NCBI GenBank assembly: GCA_018350325.1
Contig: JAEVLN010000005.1
Location: 4,190,393 to 4,254,392, forward strand
Source of the DNA: Globodera rostochiensis
Taxonomy: Eukaryota > Nematoda > Chromadorea > Rhabditida > Heteroderidae
Direction: 5' to 3'
Length of the DNA stretch: 64,000 nt
Shown: piece by piece, positions 32,323 to 43,278 of the stretch
Position numbering within the stretch: position 1 is the stretch's first letter
Layout: each line of letters opens with the position of its first letter
Position numbers and translations under genes: made by a program
Notes under the pieces: generated by a model
Databases searched by the model: none
What the model saw: the letters and a program-made list of their open reading frames with translations, nothing else
What the model was told of the DNA's origin: nothing

Positions 32323-33539
32323 GTTCAAACCCCGACTGTGTATATAGTTTTTTGTGTCTTTTAAGTATCTTCATGGCAGAGAAAAACAATATTGTTTCTT
32401 TAAATTTGTATTTAAGATTTTTAAAATTGAAGGTATTTAGGAATTTCTCAATTTTTTGAAGAAAGTTATAGCAAATTAATTTTCAAAAATTTTAACCGAT
32501 TTAAAACTTCTAAGATTTACATAAAGAATTACTTTTCACCATTATAGTTATCAATTGGACAAGATTTCTTAATAATTCGTTTCCATTTTTTCCTCTCGGC
32601 GACGCCTATCGGCATCGCCGATCACCTACAAAAACCCCTAATAAAACGGCTAAAAGTTTCATTTTCTATAGTTTTTTAAACCTAAAATAAAGAAAAAGTC
32701 TCGAGGCAAGACTCGGAATCTGCATTTCAAAAGTGTCCGATGAAATTTTATGTGATTTTTTAAATTTTTTTAAGCATTTTTTGATTCCGCGATACATTTT
32801 CTGGGCCATTTTTTCTTAACAAATCCCATCAAAAATTCAAAATTTTCTCACTGCCGAGCCCCATTCAAACTGATCCAAAAACTATTAAAATCCTGCCACA
32901 GAACAGGAACAGGTCGAAATGCTAATTTTCTTGAACCGCAATCTCCCAATACTCAATTATAAATATTATAAAGCCAAAAATTCCGAAATAAACGAGTTTT
33001 GTTAAAAATTACTCTAAAAAAATTTTGGTACCGAAAACCGAAAAAGTACAGACAATTTTTTTCGGTATTTTTTCGGTACTTTACCGAAAAGTACCGACCG
33101 ACCCTTCTGGCCGATCACTAATTTCAACACACAAAAATCATTTCTTTACCCAACTCATAAATTTTATGAGAAACTGCCTGACAGACAGAAAACTAATCAA
33201 TGGCATACATGTAAACATTGCCAAAAATAATTCAGAAGCATAATCTGATTTTGTTTAGTAACAAAAAAGCTACGACATTTATAAATAACGAAATTTTAAA
33301 AAATCCGCCTCAAACAACAATAAGTTGCAGTGGTGCCGAAGGGATGCCAACTACCTTTAAGATGGCATTTTTTTCATAAGAAATTTTGAAAACATTTTTT
33401 TTTCAAGGGGAATGCGTGGATCGTCGGGAAATCCTCATTTTTTTCTTAAGAATCAAATTTCTAAAACATGGCATTTGCCTTAAAAAGAGACAATTTGGCA
33501 TCCCTGGTGCCGAGGCTGGCTTTTTATAATTTTGTGCAT

Positions 33540-35155
33540 TCAACAGTTCTTAATTTCATCTTTAAATTGAGCTTTCCATTTTTTTAAACTGCTTATTGAG
33601 ATTTTCAACAAATCAGCAATGTCACAATCACTCATTTTTGGATTATTTTCTTTTATTTTGGCATATTTTTTCAAAATTCCAATTTTTGTTACGTCAGAAA
33701 ATTCTTTGCTGCCAGAAAAACACAACTCGCTCTTCCATTTATAAATTGTCCTGGCACATACGCCTAATTTTTTTGCAATTTTCTCATCAAGTTCATTCAT
33801 TGAAATGTTTTTTAGTTTTGCCTGCTTACATTTACTTTTAATCTTCTCAAATTGTTTCAAAATTTCACATTTTTCTAACTCAGAAAACTTTTTCTTGGCG
33901 ACAGAAAGGCCCAACTCGCTCTTCCATTTATAAATTGTTCTGCTACAAACGCCAAATTTCGTTGCAATTTTTTCATTAAGTTCATTTATTGAAATGTTTT
34001 TTAGTTTTGCCTGCTTACATTTACTTTTAATCTTTTCAAATTGTTTTAAAATTTGGCGTTTTTCAAGCTCAGAAAACCTTAATTTAAACTTTGTTTCTCG
34101 ACTTAGACCCAATTCTTTCGTAACACGCGCATCTTGATCAGTTGAGTTATTTCGATCAGATAAGTGTTTAGCCTCCTTTGAATTGTCCTGATCAAGATCA
34201 TCCGCTGATTCATGTTTGATTTTAATTGTTCCTAAATGTTTTATTGTAAAAAATTTATAATTGCCTTTTTTGCTTTATGACCAGGTTTTCCTGTCCCAAC
34301 TTTTTTGAATCTGTTCAGAACTCAAAAACCTTTTGAAAATATTTTTCATTATTTGTATTTTGCAATTAATAAAATATTCTTGAGCAGTGAGACTTGAATT
34401 TTGGGTGAGAGTCGAAATTAAGGATTTGGAACCGAGATCCGTGACTGAAAACTATTAGGAGTTTTTGGAGGGGACCAGACAGTTGTTAAAAGAAAAAAAC
34501 AAGTTGTTGTGAATGCATATAATGTCATTTAATTTTATAGGATTAAAAATCATTTGAAATTAACCAAAAAAATCAAATAACTAGGGGTGCTTAAACCGCC
34601 GGTTTGGGTACCCAGTTTTCCTAATTTTGATCAAATATGATTTAACCAAATTTTGGCCCAAAATTCTTTTAGTATTTTTATTCAACTCTAATTTATTACA
34701 AAGTTTTGCAAAAATTAAAGACCTTTCAAAAATCAAAATATTTTTAACTAAAAGGAATTATTAATTCCTGAAACTCTTAAATTATTTTCTCTCTTATGAA
34801 GGGGCTCACCTTCCACTTTAACTGCTCCAAAATGTGGTTCATGTTCAACTTTTACGATTCCTTTTAGTGCAGATTCGTCCTGCCATCTTCCATCAAATCG
34901 CTCTTCGTGCGGTTCAACCTTAAACTTAATTATTTAGATTCCCGGGATGAAAAAGCAAAAATCCATAAATAAAAACAAAATTTTTGGGGAATTTATATGA
35001 CAAACTTTGATTTTTGGCTGAGATTTAATCGGATTGTTGTTTGCTTGAGGCTCGGATCGATTTGTCTCCCAAAGTTCGTCAAATAAATCGTTTGGAAAGG
35101 TAAAAACATAATTTATCAAATAAAAATAAATTATTTGTAAAATGTTTAATTTCAT
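33540..35155 (-). CDS. Divergent secreted triple-HTH protein (possible ancestral-type SP-HTH)
   Basis: Three exons: 35155-35006, 34918-34810, 34231-33540, with phases 0 and 1 matching exactly; about 315 residues. I chose the ATG at 35155 (MKLNILQIIYFYLINYVFT, signal peptide) over one nine codons upstream. Then DLFDELWETN (compare FDEIFGEGWW), and an exon-2/3 region with four psi-K-x-E words (IKVE, VKVE, VKVE, IKHE) that resemble SUMO-acceptor motifs. One NSTDQD word follows, then a truncated HTH remnant (RVTKELGLS) and three HTHs, the first two nearly identical. The stop after DEIKNC is at 33540-33542. It has no tandem-repeat expansion and no intron before HTH3. Splice sites GTTTGT and GTGAGC. 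The intron/exon model is inferred. Confidence 0.65.
34232..34809. other. Second intron of the divergent gene (578 bp)
   Basis: AT-rich. Holds taggggtgcttaaaccgccgg near 34580, a possible MITE end, but no partner end found. Confidence 0.45.
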
Positions 35156-35239
35156 AATTAAATTTAGCTTAATAAAAAGCATTCTCTCAATATTATAAAT
35201 TAATTATTTAAGATAAGGAAAATATTTTACATTTTTTAA

Positions 35240-35630
35240 AAATTGCTATAAAATAAAACGTTGCAAATTTCTTACATGTGAAGAATACTCTTACGTCATC
35301 TGATAAATTGAAAATAAAAAATATAATACAAATCAATTTCCTTTTTATATGTTATTGATTTTTTTTATTTGGCAATTAAATTACAAAAAACCCTTCGAAA
35401 ACTATAATTACACTGGCTAACAAAAAAATCTCGTTGCTTTCGCGACAAACATCGGACCTCCTGGGGTTCCCATGCCGCTTTTGCAAGACCCCAACACGTT
35501 CCGAACAGGGGGCTGGACGCAATAGCGGATGGCGGATTTTTTTTTGGATTTTTCGAAATTAGATCCGCAATTGGTTTTCGGACAAAAAATTTTTGAAACC
35601 ATTATTGTAAAAAATCGTTACGCTAGAACA
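35240..35630. other. Intergenic, no gene seen
   Basis: AT-rich up to 35410, then about 150 bp of mixed composition. Nothing recognisable. Confidence 0.4.
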
Positions 35631-35637
35631 CCAAGTC

Positions 35638-35705
35638 AATGGCTTAGTGGTTGGTCTTTTTGTAAGCGCCAAATGTTGTGTTCGGGTTCGAACCCGCTTG
35701 AGTGT
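35638..35705 (+). repeat. tRNA-derived (SINE-like) sequence
   Basis: A-box-like aatggcttagtggttgg (35638-) and a perfect B-box ggttcgaaccc (35685-35695), followed by gcttgagtg as at 14565-14645. The two are copies of one SINE-like family. Confidence 0.55.
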
Positions 35706-35799
35706 TACGACTTATTTATTGTTTTTCCTCTAGGCTCATACGCTTCCCCCATTAAAAGAAAATAGTTTAATAAATTTTAATAATTTTATAATTAAAATA

Positions 35800-36160
35800 C
35801 ACGCAAAAATTAATCATGGGAAATTTTTCCGGCGGCGCCTGTGGCGGACATCATCCGCCACTCTCACGTAAACCCATTTTTTTCAACTTCCAAAGCAAAA
35901 AATGCTTAATTTTGCGAAAATTATGATGAGAAATTTCTTCACAGAGATTCCGATTTTTAAAAAAATTTTCCCGGCTGCACCTGTTGGCACCGTCGGGCTC
36001 CCCTTCCCAGAAAAATTCAGGGTTTTTCATAAATATCGGTTAATGTTTTAAAGGATTCAAATTTTCGCGTTTCGAGATTGGATCATTTTTTGAGTCGCGT
36101 TTCGAGCTCCGAGTCTGAAAACACCCGAGTTTCAAGTCTCGAATCTTCATTAATTGCATT
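35800..36160. other. Intergenic, decayed repeat scraps
   Basis: Words such as ccggcggcgcctgtggcgg and cgtttcgag; no ORF or structure I can support. Confidence 0.4.
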
Positions 36161-36239
36161 AATTTGGGCTAAACAATTACCATTTTAGTTATTTTATTCA
36201 TTTAAAAAATATTCTCATAAATCCAACAATTATCCCAAG

Positions 36240-36512
36240 ATGAATGAATTTTGGATTTTAATTTTGGTGGCAATTTTTGCAACAAATTCACTGGACAAAG
36301 CCGAATCCGTAAAAGTAAAATTGGAACTCAAAACATTTGATGAAATATTCGGAGAAGGCTGGTGGGACAAAGGTGAGGCCGAAGATTTAAAAATGCCGGC
36401 GCCAACAAACTTTGGACAAAATGTCCATCACCAAATCGACCGACAGAACACCCAAATTGGACAAATTGAACCCAATTCAACTGATCAGAATCCTCCTCTC
36501 GTGGAAGATTAA
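36240..36512 (+). pseudogene. SP-HTH gene reduced to signal peptide plus N-terminal block
   Basis: The ATG at 36240 opens a normal signal peptide (MNEFWILILVAIFATN), the FDEIFGEGWWDKGEA block and one IEPNSTDQNPPL unit. A deletion near 36498 then joins it to the tail of exon 2, and a stop follows at once (LVED). All HTHs and the intron are gone. Upstream block P2 is intact (36165-36239), so a 90-residue secreted peptide could still be made; whether it is expressed cannot be told. Confidence 0.7.
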
Positions 36513-36952
36513 TGCCGCGGCATATTCAGGAATTGTGAACTCGAATTCGGGAAGCATTTGCAATGATTTGTGTCTTTGTTTTATAAAAATTGCTCATTTT
36601 TACGGAAGTTTTGGAAACCGGTTCAAAATGTTAGGTTGGCCTTTATGGCATTGAGGGGTCAAAAATATGGCATTGGCAGTTTTCTTAAGAAATTTACAAA
36701 AAAAACAATTTGTTTTTTTGAGAATTCTGCTTCACTTTTGGGAGAGGTAGCTTTGCCATAAAAATAGAGCATTTTGAGAGCCCTGGGCGTAGAATCCGAA
36801 TTTGACCTCCCTCTCAACCAATTCCGAACCCCGCACCCGAATTCGAACATTCAAAAATCAGTTTTGGCTTAAAATCATTCATAAAGCACATGGAAAAACT
36901 ACTTAAGACACTTTAACTTACGTTCTAATAGATTTGGAAATAGCAACTTTGC

Positions 36953-37160
36953 ACGCGTGGTGTAGTGGTGTTTCACCATGTTTTTTAAATATTTAAGCTC
37001 AGAATTCTGTAACTCGAAAATCGAGACTAAATTCGCGAGACTCGAGCCCGAGACCCAAAAAACTCGAGACTTTTCTCGAGTCGATACTCGATATCGAGAC
37101 TCTCGTGCAGCACTACTAAACATTGCATTTTTTGCTCTGAGGCAGGCGTTCAAACCCGGT
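36953..37160 (+). repeat. tRNA-like head and B-box separated by an insertion
   Basis: A-box-like gcgtggtgtagtggtg at 36955 and B-box-like gcgttcaaaccc near 37147 are about 175 bp apart. The DNA between is rich in ctcgagac words and looks inserted, but no clean TSD was found. Confidence 0.35.
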
Positions 37161-37558
37161 AGATAGGGACGAATTTCACCGATTTTTCGATAAAAACAGT
37201 TATTATTGATTAAAAAAGATTTTTAAAAATTCTAAAAAAATAAGCAAATGCTAATAGAAAAGATAGTAACAGTTTTTGAACCATAAATATCATTTTTTAA
37301 AAAAATTCTTTTGCCACCCCATAAAGTGGGAGAAGTTCAACTATCTGGGCATGCAAAACAAAGTTCACCATCACATTCAGCACCCCAAAAAAGCTCTGAA
37401 TGCACAAAATAAGCAAGATTTTAAAAGAAAATACAGCTCACAAAGCCTTATAAAGATTTTTTGTCAAAAAAGCGAATTTTTGCCTTAGCAAATTAACAGT
37501 TATTGAGCAGTCAAAGCACTTTTTCTGATCTCATTTTATTTTAGTAGCGCGCATGTTA

Positions 37559-37835
37559 TTACATCTTATTACCCCGTATTCGTCGAAAATTCGAATTCCC
37601 AATTTCCTGAACATTTGCTGCGGCATTCTCTTCCACAGAATGTCCATCGACAGAAAAATTTGGATAAAATTGCTGTCGTTTAAATTGTCTTTTCCATCTA
37701 AACAAAGTGGCATTTCCAATTTTCAACATTTTGGCAATGTCCTTGTTATGAATTTTAGGCTTTTTGTCTTTAATTTCATAATAACTAGGGCTCCGATTAT
37801 ATGCATTTTGCATATTTTGTTTTCTCATATGCTTT
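37559..37835 (-). pseudogene. SP-HTH exon 2 fragment
   Basis: The minus strand encodes YYEIKDKKPKIHNKDIAKML, the rest of HTH3, and the SVDGHSVEENAAANVQEI tail with a frame slip at NFS. The left side breaks into a taggctccgattatatgc element; no exon 1 nearby. Confidence 0.75.
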
Positions 37836-38240
37836 GAAAATACGGCTTAAAAATAGCATTTTCGCGTTGGTTGAGCTTAAAAATGCATATTTTTCATATT
37901 TTGGGGGTTCGTGCATATTTTTTGCATATTTTGGCATTTTGCATATTTCGAGCATATTTTGGCATTTTTGACCAAAAATTCAAGAATGGTTTGTTGGCTG
38001 TTTTTGGAAAAGTTTAGTCATTTTCGAAAAAAATGCTTGAAGAATTGAACATTTTCATAAAAATAAGGGGAAAAATCGCGGCGCTGAAATGGTGCAGCGC
38101 TCGAGTGGCTGCGCGGAGATGGCCATCTGGCGATTGGCAAAAAGTTGAACTCTAAGCAAAAATAGGCATGCAAAAAAGTGTGTAAAAATAATAATACATA
38201 ATATTTTAAAAATTTGATTATCAGCCAGGCATTTCAAATC
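37836..38240. mobile_element. tgcatattttg-rich element with a tagggctc end
   Basis: Starts CTAGGGCTCCGATTATATGC (37789) and contains many gcatatttt words. A similar end, TAGGGCTCGGATTTATATGC, is at 48934. A non-autonomous repeat family; the other end is not identified. Confidence 0.4.
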
Positions 38241-38630
38241 ATTTTTTGAAATATAAAAATGTCTAGAAAAAATTTTTTTTTTGAATCACTTGAAATTTGA
38301 TCTTTAAAGGGGTGTATTGTGCAAAAAAAGGTGTATTTTTATATTGTGTATTTTTGGGCATGAAAAATAAATTTATTAAGAAAAATATTTATGAAATGTC
38401 ACGAATAATGATTTGGTTTTTAGAATAGGTGAAGCTATCATAGCAGATTTGTTTCAGAGCTTTCAAAAGTTCATTCTTCTTTCAGACAATGTCTGCCCTT
38501 TTCTGATCTATCTTATGCTTCTTTTTCCGGAACAATCAAGACAATTACAGTTACACTACATTAGCCTCTTTTTTTCTTCTTCTTGTGAAAATGAAATCCA
38601 CACTTGCTTCTTCGACTTGTGGCCCCGACT

Positions 38631-38939
38631 TTACCCCGTTTGACATGGGCCCAGCTGAATTTGAATGGCTCTTTTAACTCGAGATTTGTATGAGGAATAA
38701 ATTGGGGGCAGAGGTAATGGTGTATTCCCGGTCTTTGGCTCAAGTGAAGAAGCTATCCTGGAATTATTACGGAAAACTCTCTGTCCAACCGCAGCGTTGG
38801 GTGGTTGCACTTTTTGGAAATCGGAATTCCGACTATCTCTGATGGGCATATCCGGGATGTTACCGAATTCCGGATGCCATATTCCAACGTTGAATTGTGC
38901 CGTCGTTTTCTGCACGTGTTTATTGGTGCCCGCTTCCAT
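38631..38939 (-). CDS. Unrecognised ORF, 102 residues
   Basis: Opens MEAGTNKHVQKTTAQFNVGI; hydrophilic, Pro/Ser/Arg-rich, with no signal peptide and no family I can name. Composition is less AT-rich than the surroundings, which hints at coding DNA, possibly one exon of a longer gene. Low certainty. Confidence 0.3.
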   Translation of the reverse strand: MEAGTNKHVQKTTAQFNVGIWHPEFGNIPDMPIRDSRNSDFQKVQPPNAAVGQRVFRNNSRIASSLEPKTGNTPLPLPPIYSSYKSRVKRAIQIQLGPCQTG

Positions 38940-38989
38940 ATGAAAAAATGCGATTATTTGTTAGAAAGTAAAATTTTATGAGTTGTCAG

Positions 38990-39105
38990 GAACAAAACTA
39001 TTGATTTAGGTGCGATGCTTAAAGAATATATTTGCCCAATTAATTTGTGGGATGTCATTTATTACTTTTAATAATTTTTTTATCAAAGCTAAATAATAAT
39101 GTATA
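38990..39105 (+). promoter_or_regulatory. Shared upstream module P1 (gene at 39214)
   Basis: Partial copy: attgatttaggtgcgatgcttaaagaatata, tgtcatttattacttttaataa, atcaaagctaaataat. The module's order is kept although the middle is altered. Confidence 0.5.
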
Positions 39106-39213
39106 TTAATAATTGTGAATAATATATTCCTTAAAATTAAAAAATTTTAAGCTATCTTCTTAACACAAAATCATATATCTATCTCTAATTAAGAGTTTAT
39201 TTCCCCAAATAAA

Positions 39214-40072
39214 ATGAATGAGTTTTGGAATTTAATTTTGGTGTCATTCCTCGCAATAAATTCACTTGATAAAACCGAATCCGTACAATTGGAGGAAACG
39301 CCATTCAAAATAATTGATGAAATATTCGGAGAAGGCTGGTGGAACAAAGATAAAGCAGTAGAATGGCATAAATTAACGCTTGAACATGGACAAATTGAAC
39401 CCAATTCAACTGATCAGAATCCTCCTCTCACAGAGTCTGATCACTCTGATAATGCCAAAAATGGTGAAGAACAGAACGAAATGACTTCAAACGCTGAAGA
39501 TGAGCGAAAACGTAAAATTATCGCCAAATTCAACGCAATGAAAGAAGAGCTTAAGCAAAAAGGAAAATATTCAACAAAAGAAAGAACTCAAATTGAAAAA
39601 AAAATTGCTAAACATTTAAAAGTCAATCGCTCAAAAATATATAAATGGAAAAAAGAATTTGGCCTAAATCAAAAAGTGTCCTATGAAACAGAAGAAGAAC
39701 GTAAAAATTTCATAGAAAAATTTGATCAAATGAAAGCCGAGTTAATGCGGGCCGGATTCAAAAACTCTTATCACAATGAAATAAATGAAACTGTTGCAAA
39801 AGAATTGGGCCTCTGTTTTAGAACAATTTACAAATGGAAAAGTGAACTTGGCCAGATCAGTGAGTATTTTGAGCAAAATTTTATTTATTATTCATTTTAA
39901 TTAAAATTATTTTACAGCACCACAAAAAAAACACTCTCGCAGCGAGCAACAGGAATTGATGAAACGTTATTATGAAATTAAAGACAAAAATCCTTTAATT
40001 TATGACAAGGACATTGCCAAAATGTTGAAAATTGGATTACGCACTTTGTGTAATTGGAAAAAACAATTTTAA
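39214..40072 (+). CDS. SP-HTH protein, type B N-terminus, C-terminally truncated
   Basis: Exons 39214-39859 and 39918-40072, phase-1 splice, 266 residues. Signal peptide MNEFWNLILVSFLAIN; type B block (ETPFKIIDEIFGEGWWNKDKAVEWHKLTLE). It has one IEPNSTDQNPPLTESDHS unit and a linker KVSYETEEERKNFIEK between HTH1 and HTH2. An extra T in exon 2 (caattttaa for caatttaaa) creates a stop right after HTH3 (WKKQF). The usual 25-30 residue acidic tail is lost but all three HTHs remain, so it may still function. Confidence 0.7.
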
Positions 40073-40199
40073 CGACAGCAATTTTATCCAAATACTGTCG
40101 ATGGGCATTCTGTGGAAGAAAATGCCGCGGCAAATGTTCAAGAAATTGGGAACACAAATTCGGGAAGTATTTGAATAAATGGCCAATGTTTGATAAAAC

Positions 40200-40800
40200 G
40201 CCAAAAGGGGTTAAAACCTCGGGCCCAAAAATTTTAATTAGTCTTTAATCGGGGTTTTCCTCTTTTTACAGCATTTGTTATCATTCTCATGCATATTCAA
40301 TGGCACATGTTCATTTTTATGGCCGAATTTGTGCGCCTTATGCCTTCAACTCCGCCCACTTTTTTCTCTGATTAAATAAAGCTCATTCAAATGCCATGAA
40401 ATGATGCCGCTTGACAACATTGTTTTGGTACAACTCATACCGATGTTAACATGAAAAAGGACCCCCGAGGGGCTTCTGCAATGGGAAGAAGTTGCTAATT
40501 AATTTCTCAATATCTCTCACTCTACTCAAACTCTCTCTCCCACACATATTTTATCCCTCAATTGGTCATTCGTCTTGAATATGAATAGTATTTATGGACT
40601 TATTAATTAAGTTTTGATGAATTAGCACAACAACGGCGTTTACGTTGTCCCATTCTTTTTGCCATATTAAGCAAACTATAATTTAAGTGTATGGCATTTG
40701 GAAGTTTTAATTTGACTTCTTTTCCACATTTTTTTCACATCTTCCTAAAATAAATAACATAAATTCATATTCTCAAAAAGTTCGGGCAATTCTGATCCTC
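40200..40800. other. Intergenic, no gene seen
   Basis: CT-rich tracts at about 40480-40560 resemble the extra DNA in the long intron at 21944-22339. Nothing coding recognised. Confidence 0.45.
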
Positions 40801-40805
40801 CTGAC

Positions 40806-40880
40806 CAGGGATGTGTTCTGTTCTGATTTCTGATTTATCAGAATTTCTGGTCGTTTTGGGCACCGCCGGTAGGTGCCGCC
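40806..40880. mobile_element. Solo end of the BED-hAT family
   Basis: CAGGGATGTGTTCTG plus the subterminal word tttatcagaatttctggtcgttttggg matches the terminus of the transposon at 53130-55371. No second end nearby. Confidence 0.55.
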
Positions 40881-41193
40881 GGGGGAAAATTAAAGTTTTA
40901 GTGAATTTGGTTAGGAAAAAAGTGCCTAAAATTTGCCAAAAATCACCATTTTATAATGTTTTCAGTTTTTCGACTAAAATCAGCAAAAAAGAAGGGGCCA
41001 ATCCATCTTATCCATACCCAATTCAACCATTACAAAGTTTCGAATCTTTAATTTTTTCCAATTTTAGCAAGGTGCAAGCGGTTCAAAGCATTTGCGTTGC
41101 AATACTGTCAAAATTTAGAATTTTTTTCAGAGTTTTTTGGAACTTTTCTGCGTATAACCGTTTTGATTTTCTTCAAACACTTAGTGGGCTATA

Positions 41194-41432
41194 CGACATT
41201 TCCGCCCCGGACATTTGCGGCCCGGACATTTGCGGCCCGGACATTTATGGCCCGGACATTTGCGGCCCGGACATTTCCGCCCCGGACATATGCGGCCCGG
41301 ACATTTACGGCCCGGACATTTGCGGCCCGGACATTTGCGGCCCGGACATTTACGGCCCGGACATTTGCGGCTCAGACTTTTGCGGCTACAGCGAAAATCG
41401 GACATTTGCGGCTAGACACTTGCGTCCGGACC
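41194..41432. repeat. 15-bp satellite (cccggacatttgcgg)
   Basis: About a dozen tandem copies of CCCGGACATTTGCGG with small variants; open in all three frames only because 15 is a multiple of 3. The same word, reverse-complemented, builds the array at 52195-53125. Confidence 0.9.
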
Positions 41433-41439
41433 GTAAGTA

Positions 41440-42080
41440 TAGTGTCATAAGTAGAGTCCGGACCAAAACCCAAAACCAAGTTTTGTAGAAAATTTTTTAC
41501 CAATATTATTGACCAAATTTTGTTTGGCTAAATTGGAAAAGAACCAAAAGAAAACCAAACACAAGGGCACCAAATTTTACGAAGAATTTGTGCGTTTGGA
41601 ATCTTATGCGCAGGGATAAGGCCCGATCGAAAAGTTTATGAGAAAAGATTCTTTTTCTTCAACGTGCACTGCCACTTATCAATTACAAATATTAATAATT
41701 ACATACTTTTGTTATCACTGGTCAAAACAATGCTTTGAATAAAATTTTATTTTAAAAAATCGTAAATTTAGGCTTGTTGTATTCAGAAAAACTCCCTTGC
41801 CTAAAGGGTTGCCGATGAATTGGTTTTGAAGGAGCCCTCCCCCACTCTTAAAACTGTCTCGGGAAAACAATTTAAGAAAAGTAAATCTAAATGCGCTACT
41901 AAAGAAACATCCGCTTTATCAATGCCCATGCCAAAAGAAATTGTTCAATTTAAAGGAACATAATACAGGGTGCGTAAAAAGTTCCCGCACTTTTTAAATC
42001 AATTTTTGTTTTATGAATAAAAGAAAAAAAAAACATAAATATTACACATAAAATGTTCATCAGAATCAGGGAGGCCATTC
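41440..42080. other. Intergenic, no gene seen
   Basis: AT-rich; no conserved words beyond short MITE-like scraps. Confidence 0.4.
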
Positions 42081-42086
42081 ATTCAG

Positions 42087-42460
42087 TTACTCCCCGAATT
42101 CAAACTGCCCAATTTCCTGAACATTTGCCACGGCATTTTTTTCAACTGAATTGACAGAATTTGGATGAAATTGCTGTCGTTTAAATTGGCTTTTCCATTT
42201 ATACAAAGTCGTTGTTCCAATTTTCAACATTTTGGCAATGTCCCCAACACTCATTTTAGGATTTTTGTCCTTAATTTCATAATAACGTTTCATCAATTCA
42301 TTTTGTTCGCTGTGGGTTTTTGCGACAGTTTCATCAATTTCGTGACAATATGAACCTTTGAATCCGTCCCGCTTTAATTCAGCTTTCATTTGATCAAATT
42401 TTTCTTCTTATTTTTTGGATTTCTTTGAGTTGAGCCAAATTCTTTTTTCCATTTTTTTTT
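42087..42460 (-). pseudogene. SP-HTH pseudogene with intron and most of HTH2 deleted
   Basis: The minus strand runs MKAELKRDGFKGSYCHEIDETVAK straight into THSEQNELMKRYYEIKD: the end of HTH2, the donor and the intron are gone and exon 2 follows in frame. Upstream only a scrap of HTH1 (WKKNLAQLKEIQK) remains. The tail is frameshifted at its end (GQFEFGE). Confidence 0.75.
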
Positions 42461-42779
42461 TCTTGCCGAACCTCCACCCACTCCCAAAAATCTGGAAATA
42501 ATGCGTAAATAACAGAAAAAATTTCTCTAATCGGTCGCGTTTTGTTAAATTTTTCATTGAAAGATTGTTTGACACAAATTATAAAATTAATTCATTCACA
42601 AAATCTGATGCTTGTTAAACTCAAGACATATCAATTTCAATTTAATTTTAGACCGTAGGAGATGGTGAAAATTTGAGAAGGATCTGTCGGATGTAAAGGA
42701 AGTTTATGAAGTTGCCCCATAGTGTGCCATAATGTGCAGTATTACCCAATTAATAATTTTTATTTTTTTATTTTAAAAT

Positions 42780-42905
42780 TATTATTACAACTTAATAAAT
42801 GTATTTAGCTTTGAAAAAATTATAAAACAGCCCGCAAATAAAATGGGCATTCACATAAATCACATTCTTTAATAATTTTCTCACCCAAATCAATATATGA
42901 CATCT
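42780..42905 (-). promoter_or_regulatory. Module P1 on the minus strand
   Basis: The reverse complement reads attgatttgggtgagaaaattattaaagaatgtgatttatgtgaatgcc then tcaaagctaaatac. It faces the SP-HTH debris at 42087-42460, so it is probably that dead gene's promoter. Confidence 0.5.
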
Positions 42906-43032
42906 CTAAAATTTTGCCTAAGCCTTATGAATTCAATAAATATTCCTGACATTTTGTAAAGATTTTTCCTACAAATAGCCATCAGTTTTTTGTAAAATGG
43001 CGATCGATTGTGAATGGCCAAAATGAAGAAAT

Positions 43033-43278
43033 TTATAATTTAAGAGGAAAACAGTAGCTTTTTGTTGTTAAGAAAATGATTTTAAAATAGATATATTTAC
43101 ATAAAATACCATTACATTCAAAACAGATTTGACCCTCCAACAACACTTTACGTACAATAATATGATAATGATAATAATAATATAATAAAAAAAGATCAAT
43201 CAAATCAACAAACCTAATCAGGATCAGGAACATAACGATTATCATTAAAAGCGCTAATACAAACAATAGATAGCACAC
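43033..43278 (-). CDS. Possible membrane-protein exon (acidic stretch then one TM helix)
   Basis: Upstream of the ATG the open frame reads APEEDESSDDAETVGVGF and then a long hydrophobic helix (CYLLFVLALLMIIVMFLILI) followed directly by a GTTTGT donor-like site. This may be one exon ending at about 43215, with the ORF beyond it intronic. An identical copy is at 48604-48849. No family recognised. Confidence 0.3.
   Translation of the reverse strand: MCYLLFVLALLMIIVMFLILIRFVDLIDLFLLYYYYHYHIIVRKVLLEGQICFECNGILCKYIYFKIIFLTTKSYCFPLKL

Larger units (their letters stand above)
29371..33120. mobile_element. 3.75-kb hAT-type non-autonomous element with known empty site
   Basis: The ends TAGTGTTCGGTTGGTAC and ...GGCCGATCACTA are partly complementary, and exact TSDs ATTTCAAC lie at 29363-29370 and 33121-33128. 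The flanks join without the insert at 49443 (gacatttcaacacac), i.e. a paralogous empty site. Subterminal regions repeat the word ggtacttttcggtacc at both ends, as hAT transposase-binding sites often do. The interior holds a 1.7-kb minisatellite, tRNA-like sequences and a nested MITE; no transposase. Confidence 0.85.

Noticed and set aside
36970..37117. hAT MITE starting tagtggtg and ending gcagcacta
   Set aside because: The ends look hAT-like but no 8-bp target duplication can be found; tagtggtg may belong to the tRNA-like A-box.
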